Assembly (NCBI RefSeq): GCF_003265225.1
Contig: NZ_CP022013.1
Span: forward strand, 1,823,504 to 1,887,503
Direction of reading: 5' to 3'
From: Mergibacter septicus
Lineage (GTDB): Bacteria > Pseudomonadota > Gammaproteobacteria > Enterobacterales > Pasteurellaceae
Length of the DNA: 64,000 nt
Positions within the stretch are counted from its first letter, which is position 1. Every line of letters begins with the position of its first letter. The notes beneath the pieces are model-generated. The model was not told where the DNA came from, did no database searches, and saw only the letters and a program-made list of their open reading frames with translations. This document shows, in pieces, positions 10,424-19,912 of this stretch. Made by a program: the position numbers and the translations under genes.

Positions 10424-11353
10424 ATGAATCTTTCTCCTATTACATGTGATTTAACACCTTTAGTTGAGAGTATCCCCAAAGGAGTTAGCAAAATTTTTGA
10501 TTTATTTTTTGGAAAAAAAATAGAAAAGCGCAAGGCTCTTTATAGGCTAATGGAGGCACAAGCTGAAAGGCAAGCACGATTAATTAGTGAAGGTAAAGCT
10601 AACTTAGATAAAAATGGTAATTTTATTGATTTTGAAAGACAACAATCTGATAACATTAATCAATGTATAGAATATGCTGTCTCTAGCGCTGTATTTAAAT
10701 CAAAAGATTGTGAGCCATCAAATGATGAAGTATCTCAGACTTTTTTTAATCAGTGGAGAGAGTACGCTAAAAATATAGGAGAAGATGATCTAAAAATTTT
10801 TTGGGGAAAAATTTTAGCTGAAGAAGTATATACTCCCAATAGTATTAGTTTAAGAGTTTTGAATACATTATCCATGATTTCTCTAAAAGAGGCTGAATTT
10901 TTTTCCTCTACATTAAAATATATTATATTCGATAGATATTTAGCTCTTGATTTTATTCCTGACAATTTAAAACATGGTATTCTTGACTCATTATATAATA
11001 TGGGAGCAATAGCACATATTCCTATATCGGGTATAAAATCTTTCTCATCTATCCAAGAATATAATAAAGATCATCTACATTATTATTACTTTTATCATCA
11101 ACAAAACAATTATTGCTTTGCATTTCATGTTGATAAGGAAGATTCCAATGCAGAATTAAACTTTGAGTTAATTGAATTGACATCCGTTGGAGAAACTCTA
11201 TATAAATTAGCTCACTCTGTAAATGAAGAGCTATCTATTAATCTATTTACTACAATTTGTAATGATTTAGAATTACCTAATACTAAGTCATTATCATTAT
11301 ATAAACTGGAAAATCGTTCTATTACTAAAGAAATTTTATCTAAAACCTTATAA
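10424..11353 (+). CDS. DUF2806-like protein of unknown function, inserted between guaB and guaA
   Basis: I do not know the function. The 309-residue product has a charged, probably helical N-terminus (residues about 20-60, KIEKRKALYRLMEAQAERQ) and a central block FWGKILAEEVYTPNSISLRVLNTLSMIS (in pieces: Trp127, Glu133-134, PNSISLR 138-144) that resembles the DUF2806 family, whose members carry a W..(L)..E...P...S.R.L pattern. No signal peptide or membrane segment is apparent. Base composition is more AT-rich than guaB or guaA. It has a good GAGGA ribosome-binding site, lies 86 bases after guaB, and ends 12 bases before guaA, so guaA expression may depend on reading through it. Family assignment is from memory of the motif and is moderate. 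Confidence 0.6.
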   Translation: MNLSPITCDLTPLVESIPKGVSKIFDLFFGKKIEKRKALYRLMEAQAERQARLISEGKANLDKNGNFIDFERQQSDNINQCIEYAVSSAVFKSKDCEPSNDEVSQTFFNQWREYAKNIGEDDLKIFWGKILAEEVYTPNSISLRVLNTLSMISLKEAEFFSSTLKYIIFDRYLALDFIPDNLKHGILDSLYNMGAIAHIPISGIKSFSSIQEYNKDHLHYYYFYHQQNNYCFAFHVDKEDSNAELNFELIELTSVGETLYKLAHSVNEELSINLFTTICNDLELPNTKSLSLYKLENRSITKEILSKTL

Positions 11354-11365
11354 CTGAGAAATAAA

Positions 11366-12940
11366 ATGAACAATATTCATCAACATAAAATTTTAATTCT
11401 AGATTTTGGATCACAATATACCCAATTAATTGCTCGCCGTATTCGTGAGATTGGCGTTTATTGTGAATTATGGGCGTGGGACGTTTCAGAACAAGATATT
11501 CGTAACTTTGCACCAACAGGAATCATTTTATCTGGTGGTCCTGAAAGCACCACAGAACAAGGTTGCCCAAAAGCACCAGAATATGTCTTTAATGCTGGGG
11601 TACCAGTGCTTGGAATTTGTTACGGTATGCAAACCATGGCAATGCAGTTAGGTGGCTTGGTTGAAGCATCAACTCAACGTGAGTTTGGCTATGCAGCAGT
11701 TGAAGTGCTTGCAAACGACAGCCTACTTAACGGCTTACAAGACGGGCAATCCCCACAAGGCAATGCGTTATTAGATGTTTGGATGAGCCACGGTGATAAA
11801 GTAACTCGCATTCCACCAAGTTTTACCATTTCATCAGCAACAAGTACCTGCCCCATCGCCTCAATGAGTGATGAAAACCGCCGTTTCTATGGCGTGCAAT
11901 TCCACCCAGAAGTTACCCATTCAAAACAAGGTTTAGCACTATTAGAAAATTTTGTTATCGGGATTTGTGGTTGCGAAAAGCGTTGGACGGCAGAAAATAT
12001 TATTGAAGATGCGGTTGCTCGGATTAAACAGCAAGTCGGCGATGAAGAAGTAATTTTAGCCCTATCTGGTGGGGTGGATTCTTCCGTAACAGCATTGTTA
12101 TTGCAACGAGCAATCGGTGATAACTTGCATTGTGTTTTCGTTGATAACGGTTTATTACGTTTAAACGAAGGCGATCAAGTGATGGAAATGTTTGGCAATA
12201 AGTTTGGTTTAAATATCACCCGAGTAGATGCGGAAGAACGTTTTCTTAATGCGTTGGCAGGTGTACAAGATCCAGAAGCAAAACGCAAAATTATTGGTAA
12301 CGTCTTTATTGATGTATTTGATGAAGAATCACATAAACACCAAAATGTAAAATGGTTGGCACAAGGTACAATCTACCCAGATGTCATTGAATCTGCAGCT
12401 TCAAAAACAGGTAAAGCACACGTTATCAAATCGCATCATAATGTAGGTGGTTTACCCGACTATATGAAATTAGGTTTGGTTGAACCACTAAAAGAATTAT
12501 TTAAAGATGAAGTCCGTAAAATCGGCTTAGCATTAGGCTTACCATACGATATGCTTTACCGCCACCCATTCCCGGGACCGGGTTTAGGCGTGCGAGTGCT
12601 TGGGGAAGTGAAAAAAGAGTATTGCGATCTTCTTCGCCGAGCAGATGCTATCTTTATTGAAGAATTACGCAATTCAGGCTGGTATGACAAAGTCAGTCAA
12701 GCATTTACCGTATTTTTACCTGTCAAATCAGTTGGCGTGATGGGCGATGGACGTAAATACGACTGGGTTGTTTCGTTACGAGCCGTTGAAACCATCGACT
12801 TTATGACCGCTCACTGGGCACACCTACCATACGATCTGCTAGGTAAAGTCTCAAATCGCATTATCAATGAAGTAAACGGCATCTCCCGTGTAACCTACGA
12901 CATCTCAGGCAAACCACCTGCTACGATTGAGTGGGAGTAG
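11366..12940 (+). CDS. guaA: GMP synthase (glutamine-hydrolysing)
   Basis: GuaA aminates XMP to GMP using glutamine. The 524-residue protein shows the class I glutamine amidotransferase domain ([18 protein letters not shown], nucleophile Cys in GICYGMQ, His/Glu in [11 protein letters not shown]), then the ATP pyrophosphatase PP-loop LSGGVDSSV and the C-terminal dimerisation domain ending in PPATIEWE. The start is preceded by GAGAAATAAA and follows the DUF2806-like gene by only 12 bases. The 3' end of guaA is a known integration site for some genomic islands, and here an accessory block follows directly. Confidence 0.98.
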   Translation: MNNIHQHKILILDFGSQYTQLIARRIREIGVYCELWAWDVSEQDIRNFAPTGIILSGGPESTTEQGCPKAPEYVFNAGVPVLGICYGMQTMAMQLGGLVEASTQREFGYAAVEVLANDSLLNGLQDGQSPQGNALLDVWMSHGDKVTRIPPSFTISSATSTCPIASMSDENRRFYGVQFHPEVTHSKQGLALLENFVIGICGCEKRWTAENIIEDAVARIKQQVGDEEVILALSGGVDSSVTALLLQRAIGDNLHCVFVDNGLLRLNEGDQVMEMFGNKFGLNITRVDAEERFLNALAGVQDPEAKRKIIGNVFIDVFDEESHKHQNVKWLAQGTIYPDVIESAASKTGKAHVIKSHHNVGGLPDYMKLGLVEPLKELFKDEVRKIGLALGLPYDMLYRHPFPGPGLGVRVLGEVKKEYCDLLRRADAIFIEELRNSGWYDKVSQAFTVFLPVKSVGVMGDGRKYDWVVSLRAVETIDFMTAHWAHLPYDLLGKVSNRIINEVNGISRVTYDISGKPPATIEWE

Positions 12941-13380
12941 TATATTTCAAGTTGAAAACCCTTTACTTTCAATGCTTTTAGGATTTAAAAAGATATGATT
13001 AGTACTAAAATGGTATAAAGTTATAAAAAGAATAGTTGCTAGAGTAAAGAAAGGTTTTAAAAATATATAGAGTTGAAACTGTTTCTAAATGTGGCAAGAG
13101 TAACAATAAATTCATTTTGAAATATGAATCAGAGGCTGTAATTTATTAATTACCGTACAGACCGTACGACATAATACATCGTGCGGTCTGTACGGTATTT
13201 TTTATAAGCGAGAAAATTTTTTCTGTGCTAGTTAAAAAATCTAAAATTATGTTTGGATGTATAGCAAACATAGTAAGTGTGAACCAGTTTATAAAAATCA
13301 ATGAAATATTAAGTAAGATTTTATTAAGGTGGTATTTTTATAATTTAAGTAATGAATAGAACTATATTTAGGAGGGTAAG
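12941..13380 (+). other. Intergenic region between guaA and the defence island
   Basis: About 440 bases with no convincing gene. It holds one strong hairpin terminator (13151-13203) and otherwise AT-rich sequence. I found no tRNA, no integrase remnant and no copy of the guaA 3' end that would mark an attachment-site repeat. The AGGAGG ribosome-binding site of mod (13370-13375) lies at its end. Confidence 0.6.
13151..13203 (+). terminator. Long hairpin terminator downstream of guaA
   Basis: A 19-bp stem (left arm within 13151-13170, right arm within 13178-13197, one G-U pair) is followed by six T residues. The left arm contains the unit ACCGTAC twice (ACCGTACAG ACCGTACGA). It is 210 bases after the guaA stop, so it is the first strong stop signal for the gua transcript. 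Confidence 0.75.
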
Positions 13381-15171
13381 GTGGCTAATTTATCAAAGAT
13401 AAAAAGGGATGAACTTTTAGCTTTTATCAATAAGTTAAAAGAGCAAAATAAGGACGATGAGATCATCCGCTCCTTAAATGAAATTGCTAATGCTTTGAAC
13501 GAGAAAAAATACGGTCTTGTTTGGGAAAAGCATACTGAAAGGGTTGATGAAATGCTTGAGTATAATATACCTGTATTTGAGGAAGTAGAAGAACGAAAAA
13601 TAAAGGCTGATGATAGCAACGACTATAATTTCTTACTTGAGGGGGACAACCTACATTCTCTTAAACTGCTGGAGAAAACGCACAAAGGAAAGATTGATGT
13701 AATCTATATCGATCCGCCTTATAACACAGGAAACAAGGACTTTGTTTACAATGACAGCTATGTAGATAAAACTGACGGATATTCCCATAGTAAGTGGCTA
13801 TCCTTTATGAGTGAAAGGCTTGAGATTGCAAAGAGTTTACTAAGTGATGAGGGTGTTATTTTTATTAGTATTGATGACAATGAACAAGCTCAGCTGAAAT
13901 TGCTTTGTGATGAAGTGTTTGGAGAGGAAAACTTTTTAAATATTATTAGTGTTAATATGAAAAATATTGCTGGTGCATCAGGTGGTGGAGAGGATAAAAA
14001 ATTCAAAAAGAATTGCGAGTATATTCTTATTTATGCTAAAAATTATGATGTGTTGCCAGTATTTAATGGAGTATTTGATTATGAAGATATTAGTGATTTA
14101 GTTCAACGTTATCGAGATGAAAATATCAGTTGGAAATATACGACTGCTCTCGTTGATCCTGGTGAAAAAATATATATTGGCTCTACGGTTGATGGAGAAG
14201 GTAATGAAATAAAAATATATAAAAGGATTGATTATGATATAAAGTCAATTAGTAAATTAATTAAAGAAGATAATTTGTCAGAAAAAGATATATATTCAAA
14301 GTATTCACATTGTATTTTTCAAACAGCGATGCCACAAAGTTCTATACGACCAAGAGTAATAGAAAAGGTGAAAGAATTGGGAGTAGAAAGCGAGTTATTT
14401 TCTATAGAATATGTTCCTCAGTCTGGAAAAAATAAAGGAAAACTTTATGAACAGTTTTATAAAGGAAAGAATTTTAGGTTATTTGCTTGGTTAAAGGATG
14501 TAAGTGAAGAGATCGATGGCAAACTTTATAAAAAAACCTTGCAAGGTACATATTGGAATTATATTGCAGGTACAAAAAATCTTACAAAAGAAGGAAATAT
14601 AGAGTTCCCTAACGGTAAAAAGCCTTTAGATTTAATAAAAAGAATTGTTTATCTATATCCAAATAAGAATTTAACTGTACTAGATTTCTTTGCTGGATCA
14701 GGAACAACAGGTCATGCAGTTATGCAATTAAATAAAGAAGACGGTGGTAATCGTAAATATATTCTTTGTACGAATAATGAGAATAATATTTGTGAAGAAG
14801 TGACATACAGAAGGCTTAAAAATATTCAAGATGATTTACCACAAAATTTAAAATATTTTAAAACGAACTTTATTCCTAAAATAGAAAATGAAGAAGACAT
14901 GATAACTGCAAAATTAATAGATCATATTATCCCTTTAATAGAACTGGAATATATGTGTGAAATTGATAACAAGAATAAGCTTATTCTTTTAGATGAACAT
15001 AACATTGCAGAAGTTATCCAGAAAGCGAAAGACGAAGCTACAATTTTTATTTCGAATGATGTGTTTATTGATGGCGAGTATATGAAAGCTATCGAAGCTA
15101 AAAATATTTCTTTGGTAACCATACCAGACTACTATTTTAAAAATGAACTTATGGAGGTTGGTGAACTATGA
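13381..15171 (+). CDS. mod: Type III restriction-modification system methyltransferase subunit (Mod)
   Basis: Mod subunits recognise the target site and methylate adenine at N6. The start is GTG with a consensus AGGAGG five bases upstream. Motif IV DPPYNTGN lies at residues 111-118 and motif I DFFAGSGTT at 435-443; this order marks a beta-class methyltransferase, as in Type III Mod proteins. The region between (about 150-420) should contain the target-recognition domain. The 596-residue length is normal. Codon choice (many AGA, AGG, GGA and ATA codons) and low GC differ from neighbouring core genes, suggesting transfer. No simple-sequence repeat tract is visible, unlike phase-variable mod genes of other Pasteurellaceae. 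The stop overlaps the res start by ATGA. Confidence 0.95.
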   Translation: MANLSKIKRDELLAFINKLKEQNKDDEIIRSLNEIANALNEKKYGLVWEKHTERVDEMLEYNIPVFEEVEERKIKADDSNDYNFLLEGDNLHSLKLLEKTHKGKIDVIYIDPPYNTGNKDFVYNDSYVDKTDGYSHSKWLSFMSERLEIAKSLLSDEGVIFISIDDNEQAQLKLLCDEVFGEENFLNIISVNMKNIAGASGGGEDKKFKKNCEYILIYAKNYDVLPVFNGVFDYEDISDLVQRYRDENISWKYTTALVDPGEKIYIGSTVDGEGNEIKIYKRIDYDIKSISKLIKEDNLSEKDIYSKYSHCIFQTAMPQSSIRPRVIEKVKELGVESELFSIEYVPQSGKNKGKLYEQFYKGKNFRLFAWLKDVSEEIDGKLYKKTLQGTYWNYIAGTKNLTKEGNIEFPNGKKPLDLIKRIVYLYPNKNLTVLDFFAGSGTTGHAVMQLNKEDGGNRKYILCTNNENNICEEVTYRRLKNIQDDLPQNLKYFKTNFIPKIENEEDMITAKLIDHIIPLIELEYMCEIDNKNKLILLDEHNIAEVIQKAKDEATIFISNDVFIDGEYMKAIEAKNISLVTIPDYYFKNELMEVGEL

Positions 15172-17429
15172 TAGGAATTAAGCTAAAAAACTTTCAAGAA
15201 AAAGCCGTAGATTGGCTATATCAAAATACAGAATTAGAAAATAAAGAAGCTATCATATTACAAGCCCCGACTGGTTCAGGTAAGACTATTATTCTAGTTG
15301 CCTACATTGAAAAATATTTGGACTATCACAGAGAAAATACCGTTTTTTGTTGGTTCTCACCAGGTAAGGGAAATTTAGAAACACAATCTAAAGAAAAAAT
15401 GGAAAAATTCTGTCCTCAACTACAAACAGGAACGATTGATGATGTGTTACTTGGAGGATTTAGACCAGGGAGTACTTATTTCATTAACTGGGAGAAGATT
15501 ACTAAAAAGGGAAATATAGCAATTAGTGATACTGAAAGAACTAATTTATATGAGCATATTGCTAGGGCTCATAATAAAGGTCTGCAATTTGTTTGTATCA
15601 TTGATGAGGAGCATTTAAACGATACCTCTAAGGCAAATGATGTCATTAAAGCTTTGGCAAGTAGGCATGAAATTCGTGTATCAGCAACACCAGTAGCAAA
15701 AGCGTTGGGTGAATTTTATTCAATTAATGAAGTTGATGTAATTAATGAGGGACTTATTACAAGAGCGATGTATGTCAACTTTGATTTGAAGGCTGGAACT
15801 ATTGAAAGCATTGATACTGAAACAGATTTATTAATAGAAAAAGCTGTATCTTTACGAGAACAGATTGCTAAAGAATATATAAGTATTGGTGCAGATATAA
15901 GACCTCTTGTACTGGTTCAGTTTCCAAACCTTAACGATACGCTGATTGAACGAGTGGAAGAAAAACTTAACGCTTTAGGATATAGCTATGAAAACGGACT
16001 TGTAGCAAGTTGGTTCAGTGTTGAAACGAAAGAAGATAAAAACTATAATTCAAAGAAACTAGGAAAGATAAACCTTGGAGATGAAGGTAAGGAAAATTAT
16101 ATAACCAGACCTAATGCAACACCTGTATTTTTACTATTTAAACAAGCGTTGGCTACTGGTTGGGATTGCCCTAGAGCAAAGATACTCGTTAAGCTTAGAG
16201 AAAATATGAGTGAAAAGTTTGAGATACAAACTCTAGGACGGTTAAGACGTATGCCAATGGCAAAGCATTATGATAATGATCTTTTAGATAATTCATATTT
16301 ATATACTTTTGATGAGAAATATAAACTTGAAGCTTTAAAAATTGGAGCGTATGAAACGCAAAGATTATTTTTAAAAGAAAAACCTAGGGAAGTAGAGCTT
16401 GTAAAAGAAATTAGAAATGCTGATTTACCAACGACTGGAGAGGTAGAAATTATCAAGTATTTATATGAGTTTTTAAAAACTAAATACTCATTAGTAAATA
16501 ACTTTAATGAAAATGCAAAGAAATTAGAAAATAATGGTTATATCTTTGGTAAGAATATTCTTTCTAGTTATTTAAAAGGTAAGGCTACAACTCTAAAAGA
16601 TCTTGAAATACAAGAAAATATGTCTCATGAAAGTATAAATTATGAGGTGGATACTCATAAGCATGGTATGGATTTAAGGCATGAAATTGATGCCTTGAAA
16701 AAATATACTGGGCTTGATTATTCTTCGACTAGAAAGATATTATCTCGTCTATTTCTTAAAAACACGAGTAGAAAATATAAATTACTAAGCCTAACTTTGA
16801 AAGAATTTTATGCTTTTATAATCAACAATAAGGACAAAATAAAAGATGTATTTATTGAATTTAGTGGGCAGCATATTAAAAATAAGCAGATAACCTTGTC
16901 AATAGTTAAAACAGAGATATTTAAAATACCTCTTGAGGAAAATTATAAGTACAGGAGCGATGCAAAATCAAATAAGGTTTTAGAGTCGAATGCTTATGAA
17001 AAGTATACTGTTCAGATGATAGATAGTGCTTTTAGATCTACAAGTGAACGCTTATTTGAACGTTATTGTGATGCTAGTGATAATGTGGATTTTCTTTATA
17101 AAAATGGAGATAGTGGAAGTCAGTATCTTTCTATTATGTATAGTGATGGTTTTGGAAGAACAAAGCTATTTTATCCAGATTATATCATTAGATTACAAAG
17201 TGGTGAAATATGGTTAATAGAAACAAAAGGTGGCGAGAGTAATGGCCAGGATAAAAATATTGATGTTCAGGTAGAGAATAAATTCAAAGAGTTTAAAAGG
17301 TTTGCTAACGAATATGGTTATAATTTTGCTTTTGTTCGTGATAGGGATGAGGAGTTGTATTATAACAATATTGAATATAAACATTCGCTTTCGGAAGATG
17401 AATGGAAACCACTAGATGAAATTATATAG
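15168..17429 (+). CDS. res: Type III restriction-modification system endonuclease subunit (Res)
   Basis: Res is the DEAD-like translocase/nuclease that, with Mod, cuts DNA after interaction of unmethylated sites. Seen are Walker A APTGSGKT (residues 33-40), a DEEH Walker B box (146-149) where DEAH or DEPH is common, SATP motif III (172-175), a motif VI-like LGRLRRMP, and a C-terminal PD-ExK nuclease (Pro670-Asp671, then Glu685-Thr-Lys687). At 753 residues it is shorter than classical Res proteins such as EcoP15I (about 970), but all expected motifs are present. Translationally coupled to mod through ATGA. Composition is as AT-rich as mod. Confidence 0.95.
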   Translation: MIGIKLKNFQEKAVDWLYQNTELENKEAIILQAPTGSGKTIILVAYIEKYLDYHRENTVFCWFSPGKGNLETQSKEKMEKFCPQLQTGTIDDVLLGGFRPGSTYFINWEKITKKGNIAISDTERTNLYEHIARAHNKGLQFVCIIDEEHLNDTSKANDVIKALASRHEIRVSATPVAKALGEFYSINEVDVINEGLITRAMYVNFDLKAGTIESIDTETDLLIEKAVSLREQIAKEYISIGADIRPLVLVQFPNLNDTLIERVEEKLNALGYSYENGLVASWFSVETKEDKNYNSKKLGKINLGDEGKENYITRPNATPVFLLFKQALATGWDCPRAKILVKLRENMSEKFEIQTLGRLRRMPMAKHYDNDLLDNSYLYTFDEKYKLEALKIGAYETQRLFLKEKPREVELVKEIRNADLPTTGEVEIIKYLYEFLKTKYSLVNNFNENAKKLENNGYIFGKNILSSYLKGKATTLKDLEIQENMSHESINYEVDTHKHGMDLRHEIDALKKYTGLDYSSTRKILSRLFLKNTSRKYKLLSLTLKEFYAFIINNKDKIKDVFIEFSGQHIKNKQITLSIVKTEIFKIPLEENYKYRSDAKSNKVLESNAYEKYTVQMIDSAFRSTSERLFERYCDASDNVDFLYKNGDSGSQYLSIMYSDGFGRTKLFYPDYIIRLQSGEIWLIETKGGESNGQDKNIDVQVENKFKEFKRFANEYGYNFAFVRDRDEELYYNNIEYKHSLSEDEWKPLDEII

Positions 17430-17650
17430 TTTATTGGTGAATAATATAATTAAAATAAAATCTTTTTATAGCTTATCTTTATAAAATTATTTTGAAATAA
17501 ACCATTTAGAGATTATTTCTTTCAATGGTTTATTTTTTTATGTTTAGATTTTAATTTTTTATTAAATGACCTTTAAATTTGTGTTTTTTTATAGTAGATT
17601 ATTAAAAATAGAAAGAAAATGTTTAAATAAAATAGATAAGTTTAATTAAT

Positions 17651-19699
17651 ATGGATACTAATAAGGTAAAAGTTATTTCAGATTTAATTGAGAAAAATCA
17701 ACGGATATTCAAGATTCCTGTATATCAGAGAAATTATGATTGGAGAGAAGAGCAATGCCGGAAACTTTTTAATGATATTATTCAAGCTTATAAAAATGAT
17801 AGAAAGCATTTTTTAGGAATATTGGTATATATTAAAGGGAGTGTGGATACTTCAACTTTATCAGAAGTTTTAGTTGTAGATGGTCAACAACGATTAACAA
17901 CTTTATATATTTTATTAAAAGTTTTATTAGATTGTGCTGAAAATAATAAGAATGAGAGTGTTTATAATGAAGTAAAAGAATATATCTATAATAGGAGATG
18001 TTCAGAAGAATTTAAAATTAAATTAAAACCAATTCAAGCAGATAATATCCAGTTGAAAAAGTTAATGGAAAATAAATTTGATGAAATGTTATCAACTTCT
18101 AATATAACAAGAAATTATAAATTTTTTAATGAGATAATAAAAGAATCAGATGACTTAGAGTTAAGAGATATCTTAGATGGAATGAAAAAATTAGAGATGG
18201 TTGAAATTATTCTGGATAAGTCTAGTGGAGATGATGCTCAAATAATTTTTGAGAGTATTAATTCTACAGGATTAGAGTTGACATTAGCTGACTTAATTAG
18301 GAATTTCTTATTAATGGATGATTGTAATCAAGATCGTTTATATCAAGAGTATTGGTTATTTATAGAAGATAAAATTGGACATGATGAGGTTGAAGAGTTT
18401 TTAATCCAATATTTAAATTCTAGAAGTACAAATAAGATAACTAGAAAAAATGCCTATGAAAAATTTAAGATTTATTATAATAATAATTTTGATAAGCATG
18501 AAGCTATATTAGAAGAATTAAAGAAATATTCTAAGTATTATGCAGCATTTATTGGTAAAAAATCAGCTTATTCTGATGAGATTAATTATTTATTAAATAG
18601 TTTTCAAGTTTTAGAACAAACAACAATTTATTCTTTTTTGTTTAGAGTATTTGAAGACCATGAAAATAGGAATTTATCTGATTATGATTTAATACGAATC
18701 CTTACTTTTTTAAGAAGTTATAGTATAAGGCGAATTGTGTGTGAAATTCCATCTAATAGTCTTAGAGGATTTTATAATGGGTTATATGATAGAATTATTA
18801 AGAATATTGAAGGATCATTTTATGTAAAGTTAGTACAACTAATTTCAGAATTAAATACAAAAGATAGAATACTTGATGATGAAGAATTTAAAAGCTCTTT
18901 AATATATAAAGACTTATATAAAAAGGTAGCTTGTAAGTATCTTCTTTCGGAGATTGAAAACCACACTAAAGAAAAAATCGATCTATCTAATCTAAATATA
19001 GAGCATATCTTACCACAAAAAGAGAATTCAATTATATGGAAAAAAGAAATAGGTGGTAATTATAATGAGGTATATGAAAAATATCTTCATACTTTAGGAA
19101 ATCTTACTATTACTGGGCACAATAGTGAATTAGGGACAAAGAAATTTTCTGAAAAGAAAAGGATAATAAAAGATAATTCTAAAGCAAATATCCTAAATAA
19201 GGATATTATTTCCGCTGATTGTTGGAATGAAAAAGTAATATTAGATAGGGCAAATAGATTATCTGATATTATTATTGAGCTATTTAATTATGAAAAAGTA
19301 GATCTAAATTATAAATCTGAAAAAAATGATGAGTTAGTCAAGATAAATGATAATTTGTCTTTAAGAAAGACAAAACCATATAAATTTGTTTTCTTAGGAG
19401 AAGAAATTTCAGTTAAGACTTATGTGGAGTTGTTAGATAAGTTTATTAATTTATTATATGAAATTAAACCAGATTTATTAAGAAAATTAGCTAAACAAGA
19501 ATATATGATGACTAATTCGAATAGTATCTATATTGGATATGAACCATCTAAAATTAGAAAAGCGAGAGAAATTAGTAATTCGGGAATTTTCTATGAGTCA
19601 AATCTTAGTTCTGAATATATAATGATGTTTGTAAAAAAATTAATAGTAATTAGTGGATTTGATATTGAAGATTTTGAATTTGGGATAAAGATAAATTAG
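17651..19699 (+). CDS. DUF262/DUF1524 (GmrSD-like) nuclease, putative anti-phage restriction protein
   Basis: A 682-residue single-chain protein with an N-terminal DUF262 domain (YQRNYDW at 25-31 and DGQQRLTT at 77-84, the ParB/Srx-like NTPase motif) and a DUF1524 HNH-type nuclease domain (HILPQ at 452-456, then HTLGNLT from 480, a GHNS motif and a KKFSEKK segment). This fusion corresponds to GmrS plus GmrD, Type IV restriction enzymes that attack modified phage DNA; related proteins also act in other defence systems. An extra C-terminal domain (about 590-682) of unassigned function follows. It is very AT-rich and lies 221 bases after res with no gene between. Substrate specificity cannot be inferred. 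Confidence 0.88.
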   Translation: MDTNKVKVISDLIEKNQRIFKIPVYQRNYDWREEQCRKLFNDIIQAYKNDRKHFLGILVYIKGSVDTSTLSEVLVVDGQQRLTTLYILLKVLLDCAENNKNESVYNEVKEYIYNRRCSEEFKIKLKPIQADNIQLKKLMENKFDEMLSTSNITRNYKFFNEIIKESDDLELRDILDGMKKLEMVEIILDKSSGDDAQIIFESINSTGLELTLADLIRNFLLMDDCNQDRLYQEYWLFIEDKIGHDEVEEFLIQYLNSRSTNKITRKNAYEKFKIYYNNNFDKHEAILEELKKYSKYYAAFIGKKSAYSDEINYLLNSFQVLEQTTIYSFLFRVFEDHENRNLSDYDLIRILTFLRSYSIRRIVCEIPSNSLRGFYNGLYDRIIKNIEGSFYVKLVQLISELNTKDRILDDEEFKSSLIYKDLYKKVACKYLLSEIENHTKEKIDLSNLNIEHILPQKENSIIWKKEIGGNYNEVYEKYLHTLGNLTITGHNSELGTKKFSEKKRIIKDNSKANILNKDIISADCWNEKVILDRANRLSDIIIELFNYEKVDLNYKSEKNDELVKINDNLSLRKTKPYKFVFLGEEISVKTYVELLDKFINLLYEIKPDLLRKLAKQEYMMTNSNSIYIGYEPSKIRKAREISNSGIFYESNLSSEYIMMFVKKLIVISGFDIEDFEFGIKIN

Positions 19700-19722
19700 T
19701 AAATATATTCTTAGTAGTAAGT

Positions 19723-19767
19723 AAAATAACAACCCAATTTTATTAATTAAAATTTGGTTGTTATTTT
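19723..19767 (+). terminator. Hairpin terminator at the end of the defence island
   Basis: A 20-bp stem with one mismatch (19723-19742 against 19748-19767) around a 5-nt loop, starting 23 bases after the DUF262 gene. It is AT-rich with T residues in the right arm. Confidence 0.65.
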
Positions 19768-19869
19768 AGGTTATTTCCTATTGATTTCTACTAGGAGCTT
19801 TAAATCTTTTCTTCTGGATTAATCATATTATGTATACTGAATTAATACTTTTAGAATTTTAAATGAGAA

Positions 19870-19893
19870 AAAACCAGCATAATTACTGGTTTT
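19870..19893 (-). terminator. Terminator of the mltG-tmk-holB-tatD-DUF1523 transcript
   Basis: Stem AAAACCAG (19870-19877) with CTGGTTTT (19886-19893), 8-nt loop. Read on the minus strand it runs into TTTTTTCTC, 20 bases after the DUF1523 stop. Confidence 0.75.
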
Positions 19894-19912
19894 ATTCAAA
19901 GTTATTTTATCC

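Noticed and set aside
13381..15171. Phase-variation repeat tract in mod
   Set aside because: No tandem tetra- or pentanucleotide array is present in or before the gene.
12941..19912. Integrase, transposase or att direct repeats flanking the defence island
   Set aside because: I looked for a repeat of the guaA 3' end near 19.7-19.9 kb and for recombinase genes and saw none.
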